The translations under genes were made by a program, and so were the position numbers. Below the pieces are notes generated by a model. It had not been told where the DNA came from, made no database searches, and was given only the letters and a program-made list of their open reading frames with translations. Positions 25,961 to 34,503 of a DNA stretch of 64,000 nt are shown one piece after another. Origin of the DNA: Clostridiales bacterium COT073_COT-073 (lineage in GTDB: Bacteria > Bacillota > Clostridia > Lachnospirales > Vallitaleaceae); the NCBI GenBank assembly GCA_003858485.1, contig RQYD01000012.1:16270-80269 (forward strand), in the 5' to 3' direction. The number at the start of each line of letters is the position of its first letter. Position 1 is the stretch's first letter.

Positions 25961-27583
25961 ATGACAAGACAGACCACCCAAAAACTGATTACCGCCCTAT
26001 ATCCGAGATTGTCGCACGAGGACACGCTTCAAGGTGAATCCAACTCCATAAGCAACCAGAAGCGAATCCTTGAAGCCTACGCCAGACAGAACGGCTTTTC
26101 CAACCTCAAATGGTACACGGACGACGGATTCTCCGGGGCAAATTTCCAAAGACCCGGCTTCCAGTCCATGCTTGCCGACATTGAAGCGGGGCTTGTGGGA
26201 ACGGTTATCGTAAAGGATATGTCAAGGTTAGGGCGAAACTATCTTCAAGTGGGAATGTACACAGAAATGATTTTCCCACAGAACGGCGTCCGCTTCATTG
26301 CCATCAATGATGGCGTAGACAGCACACAGGGCGAGAATGATTTTGCGCCCTTGCGTAACATTTTTAACGAATGGCTGGTGAGAGATACGAGCAAGAAAAT
26401 CCGGGCGGTAAAACGCTCAAAAGGCATGAGTGGGAAGCCCGTCACAAGCAAGCCCGTGTACGGCTACCTCATGGACGAGGACGAAAATTTCATCATTGAC
26501 GAAGAAGCCGCCCCCGTGGTAAAGCAGATTTACAGCCTATGCCTTGCCGGGAACGGTCCGACCAAGATAGCCCGTATGCTCACGGAGCAGGAAATCCCCA
26601 CGCCGGGAACGCTGGAATACCGCCGGACAGGGAGAACCCGCCGCTACCACCCCGGCTATGAGTGCAAGTGGGCGGCGAACACCGTGGTACATATCCTTGA
26701 AAACCGGGAATACACGGGCTGCCTTGTGAACTTCAAGACCACCACACAATCTTACAAGTGCAGCAAGATTATCTACAACAGCGAGGACAAACAGGCAATC
26801 TTTGAGAACCACCACGAGCAGATAATCGACAGAGACACATGGGAGCGTGTGCAGGAGTTACGCAAGCAGCGCAAACGCCCTAACCGCTATGATGAAGTGG
26901 GTTTGTTCTCCGGCATACTCTTTTGTGCGGATTGCGGCAGCGTCATGTACCAGCAACGCTATCAGACGGACAAGCGGCGGCAGGACTGCTATATCTGCGG
27001 CAGCTACAAGAAGCGCACAGCAGACTGTACGGCGCATTTTATCCGCACCGACCTTTTAACCGCCGGAGTGACCGAGAATTTACGGAAAGTCACCAGCTAC
27101 GCCGCCAAGCACGAAGCCCGGTTTATGAAGCTGTTGACCGACCAGACCGAGGACGGGAGCAAACGCCGCAACGCCGCCAAGAAGAAAGAGCTGGAAGCGG
27201 CAGAAAAACGGATTGCGGAACTCTCCGCTATCTTCAAGCGGCTGTATGAGGACAGCGTGACCGGGCGCATATCGGACGAGCGTTTCACGGAGCTTTCGGC
27301 AGACTATGAAGCCGAGCAAAAGGAACTGAAAGAGAAAGCCGCCGCCTTGCAGAGCGAGCTTTCCAAGACGCTGGAAGCCACGGCAAACGCTGAAAAGTTT
27401 ATGAAAGTGGTACGTAAGTACACCAGCTTTGAGGAACTCACCCCTACCCTGTTGCGGGAGTTTGTGGAGAAAATCGTAATCCATGAATCGGAAGCACTGG
27501 ACGGGAAACGGCGGGGGAAGCTCCGCAGACAGGAAATCGAAATCTATTACTCTTTTGTCGGCAAGGTAGAATTGCCCGACTAA
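25961..27583 (+). CDS. Large serine recombinase (TnpX-like)
   Basis: A 540-residue site-specific recombinase that excises and inserts the element. The resolvase domain covers about 1-160, with the nucleophile expected at Ser18 (LYPRLSHED) and DMSRLGRN near 88. A recombinase domain follows (GKPVTSKPVYGY), then a zinc ribbon (CADCGSVMY and CYICGSYKK) and a coiled coil near 400-480. Length fits TnpX and its relatives, which target short GA-centred sites. I use the ATG at 25961, which has GGAGG five bases upstream. Confidence 0.92.
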   Translation: MTRQTTQKLITALYPRLSHEDTLQGESNSISNQKRILEAYARQNGFSNLKWYTDDGFSGANFQRPGFQSMLADIEAGLVGTVIVKDMSRLGRNYLQVGMYTEMIFPQNGVRFIAINDGVDSTQGENDFAPLRNIFNEWLVRDTSKKIRAVKRSKGMSGKPVTSKPVYGYLMDEDENFIIDEEAAPVVKQIYSLCLAGNGPTKIARMLTEQEIPTPGTLEYRRTGRTRRYHPGYECKWAANTVVHILENREYTGCLVNFKTTTQSYKCSKIIYNSEDKQAIFENHHEQIIDRDTWERVQELRKQRKRPNRYDEVGLFSGILFCADCGSVMYQQRYQTDKRRQDCYICGSYKKRTADCTAHFIRTDLLTAGVTENLRKVTSYAAKHEARFMKLLTDQTEDGSKRRNAAKKKELEAAEKRIAELSAIFKRLYEDSVTGRISDERFTELSADYEAEQKELKEKAAALQSELSKTLEATANAEKFMKVVRKYTSFEELTPTLLREFVEKIVIHESEALDGKRRGKLRRQEIEIYYSFVGKVELPD

Positions 27584-27593
27584 AGCCCGACCC

Positions 27594-27632
27594 GTCCGGC
27601 AGTCAGCCGGACAGGGAACGGCAAAATTTTTT
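27594..27632 (+). terminator. Intrinsic terminator after recombinase
   Basis: GTCCGGC and GCCGGAC form a perfect 7-bp stem with an AGTCA loop; a TTTTTT run follows at 27627-27632. It ends the element transcript and marks the minimum right extent of the element. Confidence 0.75.
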
Positions 27633-27649
27633 ACACTTCTTTTACTTCT

Positions 27650-29155
27650 TTATCTCACATGAGTAAATGTCTTTTTATTATCCCAATTCGGAAAATCAAA
27701 TTCTGCAAAATCAAGTCCTACTGCTTCAGCTGCTCTTTTCCATTCTTTGGTACTGTCTTCTGTTAATTTATCCAATGCCGGTTTCACATCCTGAATTCCT
27801 CCGGCAATAATACCTTGGGCGATTGCTCCCAAGCTAGGCTGAATGTCTTTTACTTCTGCATAAAAATCATAACCCTTTGGATTGCGCACTGTTAATGATG
27901 GTACAACCAATGAATTCTTTTCAGCTGTTTCTGCATACTCTTTCATATGCTGGTTACTGATATTTTTTTCATTGATTTCTTTGACAACGGATAAGTAAGT
28001 ACCATCTGCCACACAAGAGGATTGATATCCATATTCCTCACTAAAAAGTGCCATTAAATATCTACCTGCTTGTTCCGGATATTTCGATTGTTTATAAATA
28101 CCAAGCCATGGTCCTTGCTCCAAACGTTGAATCGCGGCTTTTGAGGCTTCATCTTTATAAGGCGGAGCCATAACACCATAATTTAAATCCGGATAAGTAT
28201 CTCTCCAGGTAGTGATGCACCACATTCCCTGGCAGATAAATCCGGCCTGTCCCTGGGAAAACATTTCTCTGGCTTCCGGAGCATTGATATTAATTGTATC
28301 CGGATGGAGTCCTCCAACTTCTTTGATATTTTTTAATAAATTCATGGCATCAACTACTTCCTGGCTGTTGAAAGGAGCTTTGCCTTCTACGGTAAAAGCC
28401 TTTGCCGTTGCCGGGATCTTACCGCCTGACATAGCCGTCAAAGTTCTTACCAAACCTTCCATCCGATTAACTTGTTTTCCACCTTCAATCAAGCCATAAA
28501 ACTGGCCTTTTCCGGTTTCCGAAATCTTTTTACAAGCTTCTACAAATTCATCATATGTTTTTGGCAATTCTTTAATGCCGGATTTTTCTAAAATATCTTT
28601 ATTGTAATAGAATAAGGTGTTTACTACCGCTTCTGCTTCCGGCAGAGTATACACATCATCACCGACAACTGTAATTCCTTCTGCCAGGGCACCCTCTTTA
28701 AAAGTACCTAAAAATTCCTTGGTCACATAGTTATTCATTGGTTGATACCAATCTTCTTTAATTGCAGTTGAAAGAGTGATACCACCGGGAATCGGGAATA
28801 AATCCGGCCCATCACCTGATTTAATCATAGTAATGATCGTGTTTTTAAATTGATCAATGGTCAATTGAGTATACTCAATTTTGATATCCGGATTCATCTC
28901 CTCAAACTTTTTATGAAATTCCTCTCTCCGCTTTAAGCTTCCATCACTCCAGTCAACCACCCGAAGTGTGATTTGTTCTGCTGCCTTTTCGCCAGTATCC
29001 TTCTTTTCCGCCGATCCCTGTTGACTGGTCGTAGTCTTGTCAGCAGCTGATTTGTCAGCCTTTGTTTCATTTGTAGTATTACCGCAGGCTACCAAAAGTC
29101 CGCATACCAGCACAAAAGCTATTATCTGTTGCGTGATTTTTCTAAATTTCCCCAT
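27650..29155 (-). CDS. ABC sugar transporter substrate-binding lipoprotein
   Basis: A 501-residue family 1 solute-binding protein. A lipoprotein signal peptide ends at LLVACG near residue 24, followed by a KDT-rich linker. The binding domain has typical motifs (KFEEMNPDIKIEYTQ, KSGDGPDLFPIPGG, SQGQAGFICQGMW). It should capture an oligosaccharide or glycoside outside the membrane and deliver it to the two permeases upstream in the operon. Placing the binding protein last in the operon is uncommon. The stop lies 66 bp from the recombinase gene end, so the element sits immediately downstream. Confidence 0.9.
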   Translation of the reverse strand: MGKFRKITQQIIAFVLVCGLLVACGNTTNETKADKSAADKTTTSQQGSAEKKDTGEKAAEQITLRVVDWSDGSLKRREEFHKKFEEMNPDIKIEYTQLTIDQFKNTIITMIKSGDGPDLFPIPGGITLSTAIKEDWYQPMNNYVTKEFLGTFKEGALAEGITVVGDDVYTLPEAEAVVNTLFYYNKDILEKSGIKELPKTYDEFVEACKKISETGKGQFYGLIEGGKQVNRMEGLVRTLTAMSGGKIPATAKAFTVEGKAPFNSQEVVDAMNLLKNIKEVGGLHPDTININAPEAREMFSQGQAGFICQGMWCITTWRDTYPDLNYGVMAPPYKDEASKAAIQRLEQGPWLGIYKQSKYPEQAGRYLMALFSEEYGYQSSCVADGTYLSVVKEINEKNISNQHMKEYAETAEKNSLVVPSLTVRNPKGYDFYAEVKDIQPSLGAIAQGIIAGGIQDVKPALDKLTEDSTKEWKRAAEAVGLDFAEFDFPNWDNKKTFTHVR

Positions 29156-29167
29156 TCTTTTACCTCC

Positions 29168-29998
29168 TTAAAGAAATGTTTGTAGTTTCGATATCGCTTT
29201 TTGATATCGTATTTCATTAACTTCTCCCGTTTCATACTCAACTACCAGCCAAGTGTCTTCGGGTAGAAGCTTTTTTACTTCAGCCATAAATCCGGGATAA
29301 TCCATATCCCCATCCCCAAGCTCAACATAGCTCTCGCGTATCTGGGCAAATGTCGGAAGGGTAATCGCTTCTTTTTTATAATCACGTAAGTGCAAGTATC
29401 TGACCCGATCTCTCATTTTTTTCAGCCACTCCACTGGTTCAAAGCCTGAAACCGCAGTCCATCCGATATCCATAGCAAAATACAAGGTTGTGGTATGAAT
29501 TAACAGCGCCTCGTAAATACAGGCTTGTTTCTTCCATTCCCAGCTGTGATTGTGGTAATGCAGTCTTACTCCGTACTCTGTCCATAATCTTTGCGCTTCC
29601 CGGTCAATCGCTCCGGCCATTCGTTCCAGAAAATCCGCATCTAAAAGCCGACCATCACCCAAATCACTGTCATCTGCTTTTTCAATATCAATCATTCCGG
29701 TCATAATAATATTTTTATGGGGCATGACCCGCAAAAAATCTGCTCCTTTTTGTAGCGCTGCTCTGCATTTTTCCGGATCATCTACAAAGTCTGTTAAACG
29801 CACTACCATATGGTATCCGCTTAACTCCAGACCATATGCTTTTAAATTTTCTTTTAATTTATCACTTTCCTCACTGCCAAAAAAACGAGCTCCCAGCTCA
29901 ATTCCCTCTGCACCGGTTGATGCCAGCTTCGCCAATACCTGATCCGTATTTGTCTTAATTTCTTCCCCAAAAAGGACTGCATGACAAGCTATTTTCAC
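29168..29998 (-). CDS. Sugar phosphate isomerase/epimerase-like TIM barrel (A)
   Basis: A 276-residue AP-endonuclease-2-like TIM barrel, the superfamily of xylose isomerase, IolE and tagatose epimerase. Metal ligands are suggested by RLHYHNHSWEW near 140, FAMDIGWT near 177, YLHLRDYK near 205 and VVEYETGE near 257. It starts with a GTG at 29998 that overlaps the oxidoreductase stop by four bases. Pairing with a Gfo/Idh/MocA enzyme recalls keto-sugar pathways in which this fold does the isomerisation, dehydration or glycoside-cleavage step. Substrate unknown. Confidence 0.83.
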   Translation of the reverse strand: MKIACHAVLFGEEIKTNTDQVLAKLASTGAEGIELGARFFGSEESDKLKENLKAYGLELSGYHMVVRLTDFVDDPEKCRAALQKGADFLRVMPHKNIIMTGMIDIEKADDSDLGDGRLLDADFLERMAGAIDREAQRLWTEYGVRLHYHNHSWEWKKQACIYEALLIHTTTLYFAMDIGWTAVSGFEPVEWLKKMRDRVRYLHLRDYKKEAITLPTFAQIRESYVELGDGDMDYPGFMAEVKKLLPEDTWLVVEYETGEVNEIRYQKAISKLQTFL

Positions 29999-31098
29999 AC
30001 TATCTCCTCCATTCGTATCTTTTGTCCGGTTTGTGCCGATAATTTGGCTGCGTCAATCAAGCTTTGAATATATTGCCCCCTACGTATGGGTGCGACCATC
30101 ATCTTTTGCCCGGTAATCGCTTCCACAAAGGCTTTATTTTGCAGGTAAAAATTAACTTCAAATCCCTGCTTCGGTCCATATGCATCAACCTGATACATTT
30201 CCAGTGGTACCTTGATTACTTCCGGTGGCTGACTATAACCACCATTTTTGTCTTTTAGCATAACAGTAAGCTGCTCAGGATGGCTACCATCAAATTCTAA
30301 AAATCCTCCTGCTCCGACAATTTCCATGGTATGTTTGCTTCCCACTCGGGAAGTGGATAACGAAATCAGAGTGCCCTTTTCCGTCTTAGCAAGAATCATG
30401 CCAACATCCTCATTGCTCACCTTTTTTTCCTCTTTTGTAATCTCATCTTTTCTTTGGGTAATAAAAGTATTGGCGATTGCCTGTATTTCCGTAATTTTGC
30501 CACGATCAGCAGATAGCATAATATCTGATAAGTCCAGTAAGTGACTGCCAAAATCAGCAATCGAACCTGCGCCGGATAACTCTTCCCTCATTCGCCATTC
30601 CAGCTCTACTGATGGATCAGCAATCCGGTTCCCTCCCATTTCCGCGCGTAAATAATAAATTTCGCCTAATGCTCCTTCTTCGATTATTTTTTTCATAAGT
30701 TGATATCCGGGAATAAAACGATAGCAAAGTCCCACTCCACAAACCAAATTGCTTTTTTCAGCTTTTTCTACTAATTTATCACATTCTCCTGCCGATGTAC
30801 CCAGCGGTTTTTCGCATAATACATGTTTGCCTTGTTCTAATGCCCGAAAAGCCAGTTCAACATGAAATGCATTTGGTGTACAAATCGTAACCGCATCTAC
30901 TAAGGATAAAAGTTGTTCATAACTATCACAAATCTCGGTATCTTTCAGGTCGAATTCCGTTTTATATTTTTCTGCTTTCTCTTTATCGACATCATATAAT
31001 GCCACAACACTGACATTTGGCATTCTTAAATAGGCGCTGATATGCATCTTAGCAATGCCAATGTGAAATCCGGTACCAACCACTCCCATTCTGACCAT
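29995..31098 (-). CDS. Gfo/Idh/MocA family oxidoreductase (second copy)
   Basis: A 367-residue sugar oxidoreductase. GVVGTGFHIGIAKMH near residue 5 is the dinucleotide loop, CEKPLGTSA near 98 holds the EKP motif, and SIADFGSHLLDL near 180 carries the conserved histidine. I use the ATG at 31098, preceded by AAGGAG. It lies between two TIM-barrel genes in the importer operon. With the other family member at 13643-14671 the regulon has two redox enzymes, as expected for transient oxidation and later reduction of a sugar ring. Confidence 0.87.
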   Translation of the reverse strand: MVRMGVVGTGFHIGIAKMHISAYLRMPNVSVVALYDVDKEKAEKYKTEFDLKDTEICDSYEQLLSLVDAVTICTPNAFHVELAFRALEQGKHVLCEKPLGTSAGECDKLVEKAEKSNLVCGVGLCYRFIPGYQLMKKIIEEGALGEIYYLRAEMGGNRIADPSVELEWRMREELSGAGSIADFGSHLLDLSDIMLSADRGKITEIQAIANTFITQRKDEITKEEKKVSNEDVGMILAKTEKGTLISLSTSRVGSKHTMEIVGAGGFLEFDGSHPEQLTVMLKDKNGGYSQPPEVIKVPLEMYQVDAYGPKQGFEVNFYLQNKAFVEAITGQKMMVAPIRRGQYIQSLIDAAKLSAQTGQKIRMEEIV

Positions 31099-31179
31099 AA
31101 ATTTCTCCTTTTTAATCCGGTATTTTTCTTCCATTCTTTTCCAAATTATCCATACATTATAAAATCACAGGCAATATCA

Positions 31180-32046
31180 TCAGACACCTTTTAAATATTC
31201 TTTGGCTAACCAAATTCCCTGTTCTACTTTATCAATGCTGCCTTCATAATTTGTATCCTCATGTTCCACACTAATAAATCCCTGATAATCAATCTTTTGC
31301 AGTTCATCCAAAATTCTTCTCCAGTCTAAGCTTCCTTCTCCCGGAATGCAGGCTCTCCACCAGGAAAAGTCAGTCAATATTCCAACTTCACTTAATCTCT
31401 CTTGGTCTACCTGTGTATCCTTAGCATGAAAATGAAATATTTTATCCCCAAATTCAGCAATTGGTCGATAAGGATCAATCATTTGCCAGACTAGATGGGA
31501 TGGATCATAGCAAAGTCCCACATTTTGGCTGTTGAGCTTTTCAAAAAGTTCCCTCCAGATGATTGGCGAAATTGCAATATTTCCCATTAGCGGACAATTT
31601 TCAAAGGCAATTTTGACACCCTTACTTTCTGCCAGTTCAATGATTGGTTTAAAAACTTCAATCACCTGCTCCAAGCTCCGCCTTGGTATTTTGCGAATAG
31701 CATCTGCCCGGTCATAAACCTCCTCAATTCTTTTGTCGATTCCGGTGGAAGTAACGATTACCGGAATCGATAATTCCGAAGCAAAATGAATCCGCTCAGT
31801 CAGAGCTTTTTTGTGCTCTTCCGCTTCTTTTTCATTATGACTTAAAAAATTTCGGCAATAGGTCAAAGCCGCCACTTTCACCCCATATTCCGCTTGTGTT
31901 TTTTGAAATAAGTCTTTGTTCAGGGGAATGGTCGGCCCTACTTCAACTCCGTTAAATCCCTTTTCCTTGGCCCATTTCATAATTTTATCCAGCTCTTTTT
32001 TCCCATTTGCCACCATCACATTTGACATAAATCCATATTTAAACAT
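31180..32046 (-). CDS. Sugar phosphate isomerase/epimerase-like TIM barrel (B)
   Basis: A 288-residue TIM barrel of the same superfamily as its neighbour but not a close copy. KIAFENCP near 150, LCYDPSHLVWQ near 182, FHFHAKDTQ near 208 and SVEHEDTNYEG near 261 supply likely metal ligands. The start has AAGGAGG upstream. It follows the MalG-like permease by 10 bp and precedes the oxidoreductase by 81 bp. Probably acts on the imported sugar. Confidence 0.84.
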   Translation of the reverse strand: MFKYGFMSNVMVANGKKELDKIMKWAKEKGFNGVEVGPTIPLNKDLFQKTQAEYGVKVAALTYCRNFLSHNEKEAEEHKKALTERIHFASELSIPVIVTSTGIDKRIEEVYDRADAIRKIPRRSLEQVIEVFKPIIELAESKGVKIAFENCPLMGNIAISPIIWRELFEKLNSQNVGLCYDPSHLVWQMIDPYRPIAEFGDKIFHFHAKDTQVDQERLSEVGILTDFSWWRACIPGEGSLDWRRILDELQKIDYQGFISVEHEDTNYEGSIDKVEQGIWLAKEYLKGV

Positions 32047-32056
32047 ATCTTCCTCC

Positions 32057-32899
32057 TTAACTTTTAACCGCTCCGGCTACTCCATCTACAAAATAGCGTT
32101 GCAGCAAAATAAATAAAGCAATGATCGGAATCACTGAAATACTTCCACCGGCTGCGATTCCTGTCCAGTCCACTGTATTTTCGCCGCGAAATGCATATAA
32201 TCCTACAGCCAGTGTCCGGGAAGAAGGATTATTTAAAGTCAGTACCAATGGCAGCATAAATGCGTTCCAGGTCCAGATACTCTCCATAATGATAACTGTG
32301 CTGGCAATCGGCGTTGCCAAAGGCATCATCACCCGAAAATAAGTCTGAAAAAATCCACAGCCATCTATTTTAGCCGCCTCCTCCAGCTCATTCGGAATTT
32401 GCCGATAATAACCGGCAAATAAAAGTAAAAAGACAACATGTGCTCCCCCGGCTCCGGACAGGATTAATCCCAATTTCGTTCCAACCAGTCCCATACTTTT
32501 GATTACTTCATACACTGGGATAATCGTACTGACCAAAGGAATACTAATGCTGGCCATAAATATAGCCATTAATGCCTGCTTGCCAAAAAATTGATATCTT
32601 CCCAACACATATCCTGACATGCTGGTCATAATCAATACCAGTAGTGTTGTTCCAGCAGTTACGACCAATGTGTTAACAAAATAAACATTAAAATTAGCTT
32701 TTGTCCAGATCCGGATAATATTATCAAATTGAAAAGAACCCGGAATTAAGCTTAACTTATCCCGAAAAAATTCTTCCTGTGTCTTAAATGATGCCGAAAA
32801 CATCCACAAAAAGGGATAGACCCAGAAAAATCCAATAACGATCAACAACAGATGGGTAATTCCTGTTTTTACGGTATATATTAATTTTCCTCTGTTCAT
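32057..32899 (-). CDS. ABC sugar transporter permease, MalG type
   Basis: A 280-residue inner-membrane permease with six expected membrane helices. The EAA loop ELEEAAKIDGCGFFQTYFRV near 187 docks the ATPase. The C-terminus (QRYFVDGVAGAVKS) is characteristic of carbohydrate MalG-type subunits. No ATPase gene lies in the operon, so a shared MsmK/MalK-like ATPase elsewhere must energise it, as is common in Firmicutes. Confidence 0.92.
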   Translation of the reverse strand: MNRGKLIYTVKTGITHLLLIVIGFFWVYPFLWMFSASFKTQEEFFRDKLSLIPGSFQFDNIIRIWTKANFNVYFVNTLVVTAGTTLLVLIMTSMSGYVLGRYQFFGKQALMAIFMASISIPLVSTIIPVYEVIKSMGLVGTKLGLILSGAGGAHVVFLLLFAGYYRQIPNELEEAAKIDGCGFFQTYFRVMMPLATPIASTVIIMESIWTWNAFMLPLVLTLNNPSSRTLAVGLYAFRGENTVDWTGIAAGGSISVIPIIALFILLQRYFVDGVAGAVKS

Positions 32900-32908
32900 C
32901 TTGTCCTC

Positions 32909-33847
32909 CTAATTGTATCGCTTTTGATTCAGCACTTTCTTGACCATATTCAGCACAGCTCCTATAATGATAATGGTAATACCAAACAGCAATGCTGCCG
33001 CACTGGCGTATCCCAATCTCGGCATTCCCATTTCACTGGAAAAAGCCATCCGGTAAACATAGGTGGCAATAACATCCGTCGCATAAAACGGTCCCCCCTC
33101 AGTCATCGTCTTAACAATATCAAATACTTTTAAAGAACTGATCACACATAAAATAGAGATGACACCGGCTGTCGGCAAGATCATCGGCATAACGATCGAG
33201 CGGAAAGTACGAAATCTTCCGGCTCCGTCTACCATCGCCGCTTCATACATGGTCCGCGGTACACTCTGCAAGGCTGCCAGCCAATAGATCATATAAATGC
33301 CACAGTCTTTCCAAACAGCCACTGCTACCAAAGAAGACATAGCTGTCTTTCCTTCTCCAAAAAAATTAATCGGAATCTGCAAAATCCCCCAGGATACCAG
33401 CATTTGATTAAGAGGACCATTGACCCCCCAGATAAATACCATGACGATACCAACAATCGCTGCTGTAGTAACAACCGGAACAAAGTAAATAGTACGATAA
33501 ATCGAGCTGCCTTTTAACTTAGGGTTATTTAATAAATAAGCCAAAAACAAAGAAAAGACCAATTGCAGCGGCACTACCAAAACCATATATTTAAAGCTAT
33601 TGATAAACGCATTCCAAAACAATTGATCTCCCAGCAATTCTTTATAATTTGCCAGACCCACAAATTTCATATCTTTGGTCAGTCCCGACCAGTTCAGTAA
33701 TGAAAAATAAATGCTACTAAGAATCGGCCAACCCTGAAAAGCAACATAAAAAATCAAAGTCATTGACACAAATGCCCAGCACCATAAATTGATCCTCAGA
33801 CGTTCCCGTCTTTTTCTTTCTGTTTTACTTATCGGCACCGATTTCAT
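32909..33847 (-). CDS. ABC sugar transporter permease, MalF type
   Basis: A 312-residue membrane permease with six predicted helices after a basic N-terminus. The EAA loop is YEAAMVDGAGRFRTFRSIV near 213. It pairs with the MalG-type subunit 9 bp downstream. It is the first gene of the importer operon, starting at an ATG behind GAGGAGG, about 140 bases after the promoter. Confidence 0.92.
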   Translation of the reverse strand: MKSVPISKTERKRRERLRINLWCWAFVSMTLIFYVAFQGWPILSSIYFSLLNWSGLTKDMKFVGLANYKELLGDQLFWNAFINSFKYMVLVVPLQLVFSLFLAYLLNNPKLKGSSIYRTIYFVPVVTTAAIVGIVMVFIWGVNGPLNQMLVSWGILQIPINFFGEGKTAMSSLVAVAVWKDCGIYMIYWLAALQSVPRTMYEAAMVDGAGRFRTFRSIVMPMILPTAGVISILCVISSLKVFDIVKTMTEGGPFYATDVIATYVYRMAFSSEMGMPRLGYASAAALLFGITIIIIGAVLNMVKKVLNQKRYN

Positions 33848-33971
33848 AATTTACCTCCTCGTCTTCACAGTTCCCTAATCTTTACTTTTCATCTTTTACA
33901 TCCTGAATGGTAGTTTTCAAAATGAATCTCCTATTTTAGTTTGTTACCTGAAAACCAAATTCAATCGAACG

Positions 33972-34000
33972 ATATAATTAATTAATTTAATTAAGTATAT
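33972..34000. promoter_or_regulatory. 29-bp palindromic operator, likely ROK site 2
   Basis: This site matches the one at 16108-16136 at 27 of 29 positions, differing only at positions 10 and 24, and is followed by the same CAT. It contains the -10 box of the importer promoter, so binding would block transcription. Confidence 0.75.
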
Positions 34001-34022
34001 CATCTTTCAATCATAATGTCAA
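33994..34022 (-). promoter_or_regulatory. Promoter of ABC importer operon
   Basis: On the minus strand a perfect TTGACA (34017-34022) and TATACT (33994-33999) are separated by 17 bases. The leader before the first permease gene is about 140 bases. Confidence 0.8.
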
Positions 34023-34032
34023 TTTTTTTATC

Positions 34033-34081
34033 AAAAAGGCATGATTTTTTGTAAGATTCACACAAAAAATCATGCCTTTTT
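34033..34081. terminator. 20-bp perfect hairpin, bidirectional terminator
   Basis: AAAAAGGCATGATTTTTTGT and its exact complement flank a 9-base loop, with T-runs on both strands. It would end the leftward ABC-F transcript before the importer promoter. Confidence 0.8.
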
Positions 34082-34217
34082 CTATTTACTTTTTTGATTT
34101 ATCTTTTTCCACACAAGATAATTGTCAGCATATATTTCACAACTTTAGAATCAGCTACTAATCTCAGTTGGAATAAGATTCCGCTCTTCATTAATGATAC
34201 AAGAAACTATAAAATAA

Positions 34218-34503
34218 TTAACTCAACTTTCCCACAGTCTTTTTTGGCTCTATCCCGCTCCAGGGAGCAGGCACATGGGTGCCCCGCTTTCGCAACTTGC
34301 TTCGTAAGATGGCTTTCGCGGCACACGCTATCGCAAATTGTTTCGCAAGATTGCTTTCGTTCCCACCCATTTAACGCGCCTTTCGCCACTTACTTCGTAA
34401 GGTGGCTATCGCAGCACATGCCTTTCGCAATTTGCTTCGCAAAGTTGCTTGCGGTTGCACACCTAAAAAAGACTATTCCGAGGAACGTGGGAAAGTTGAG
34501 TAA
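34218..34503. repeat. Composite inverted-repeat element, copy D (longest)
   Basis: At 286 bp this is the longest copy. Both termini are intact, and four or more internal hairpin units of the type CGCAACTTGCTTCGTAAG are lined up inside. Its right end directly abuts the stop codon of the ABC-F gene at 34504. The 34082-34217 stretch before it holds nothing recognisable. Confidence 0.87.

Larger units (their letters stand above)
18700..27640. mobile_element. Tn4451-type mobilizable element with large serine recombinase
   Basis: A run of rightward genes, GC-rich from about 19.9 kb on, encodes sigma factor, HTH protein, MobC, relaxase, cysteine-rich VLP protein, replication initiator, DnaC-like ATPase, TnpW and a large serine recombinase. 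This set is known from mobilizable elements of gut Firmicutes. No conjugation-pore genes are present, so it would need a helper. The two cargo genes (TetR, YbhB) are AT-rich and may be an older acquisition. Edges are approximate: the right edge should lie between the recombinase terminator and 27650, the left near 18.3-18.8 kb. It sits between the convergent DUF4838 and solute-binding protein genes. Confidence 0.85.

Noticed and set aside
25399..26025. 208-codon minus-strand frame over the ATPase end, tnpW and recombinase start
   Set aside because: It runs antisense to three well-supported genes and has no recognisable family.
27080..27484. 134-codon minus-strand frame inside the recombinase gene
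   Set aside because: GC-rich genes give long antisense frames; codon pattern follows the recombinase frame.
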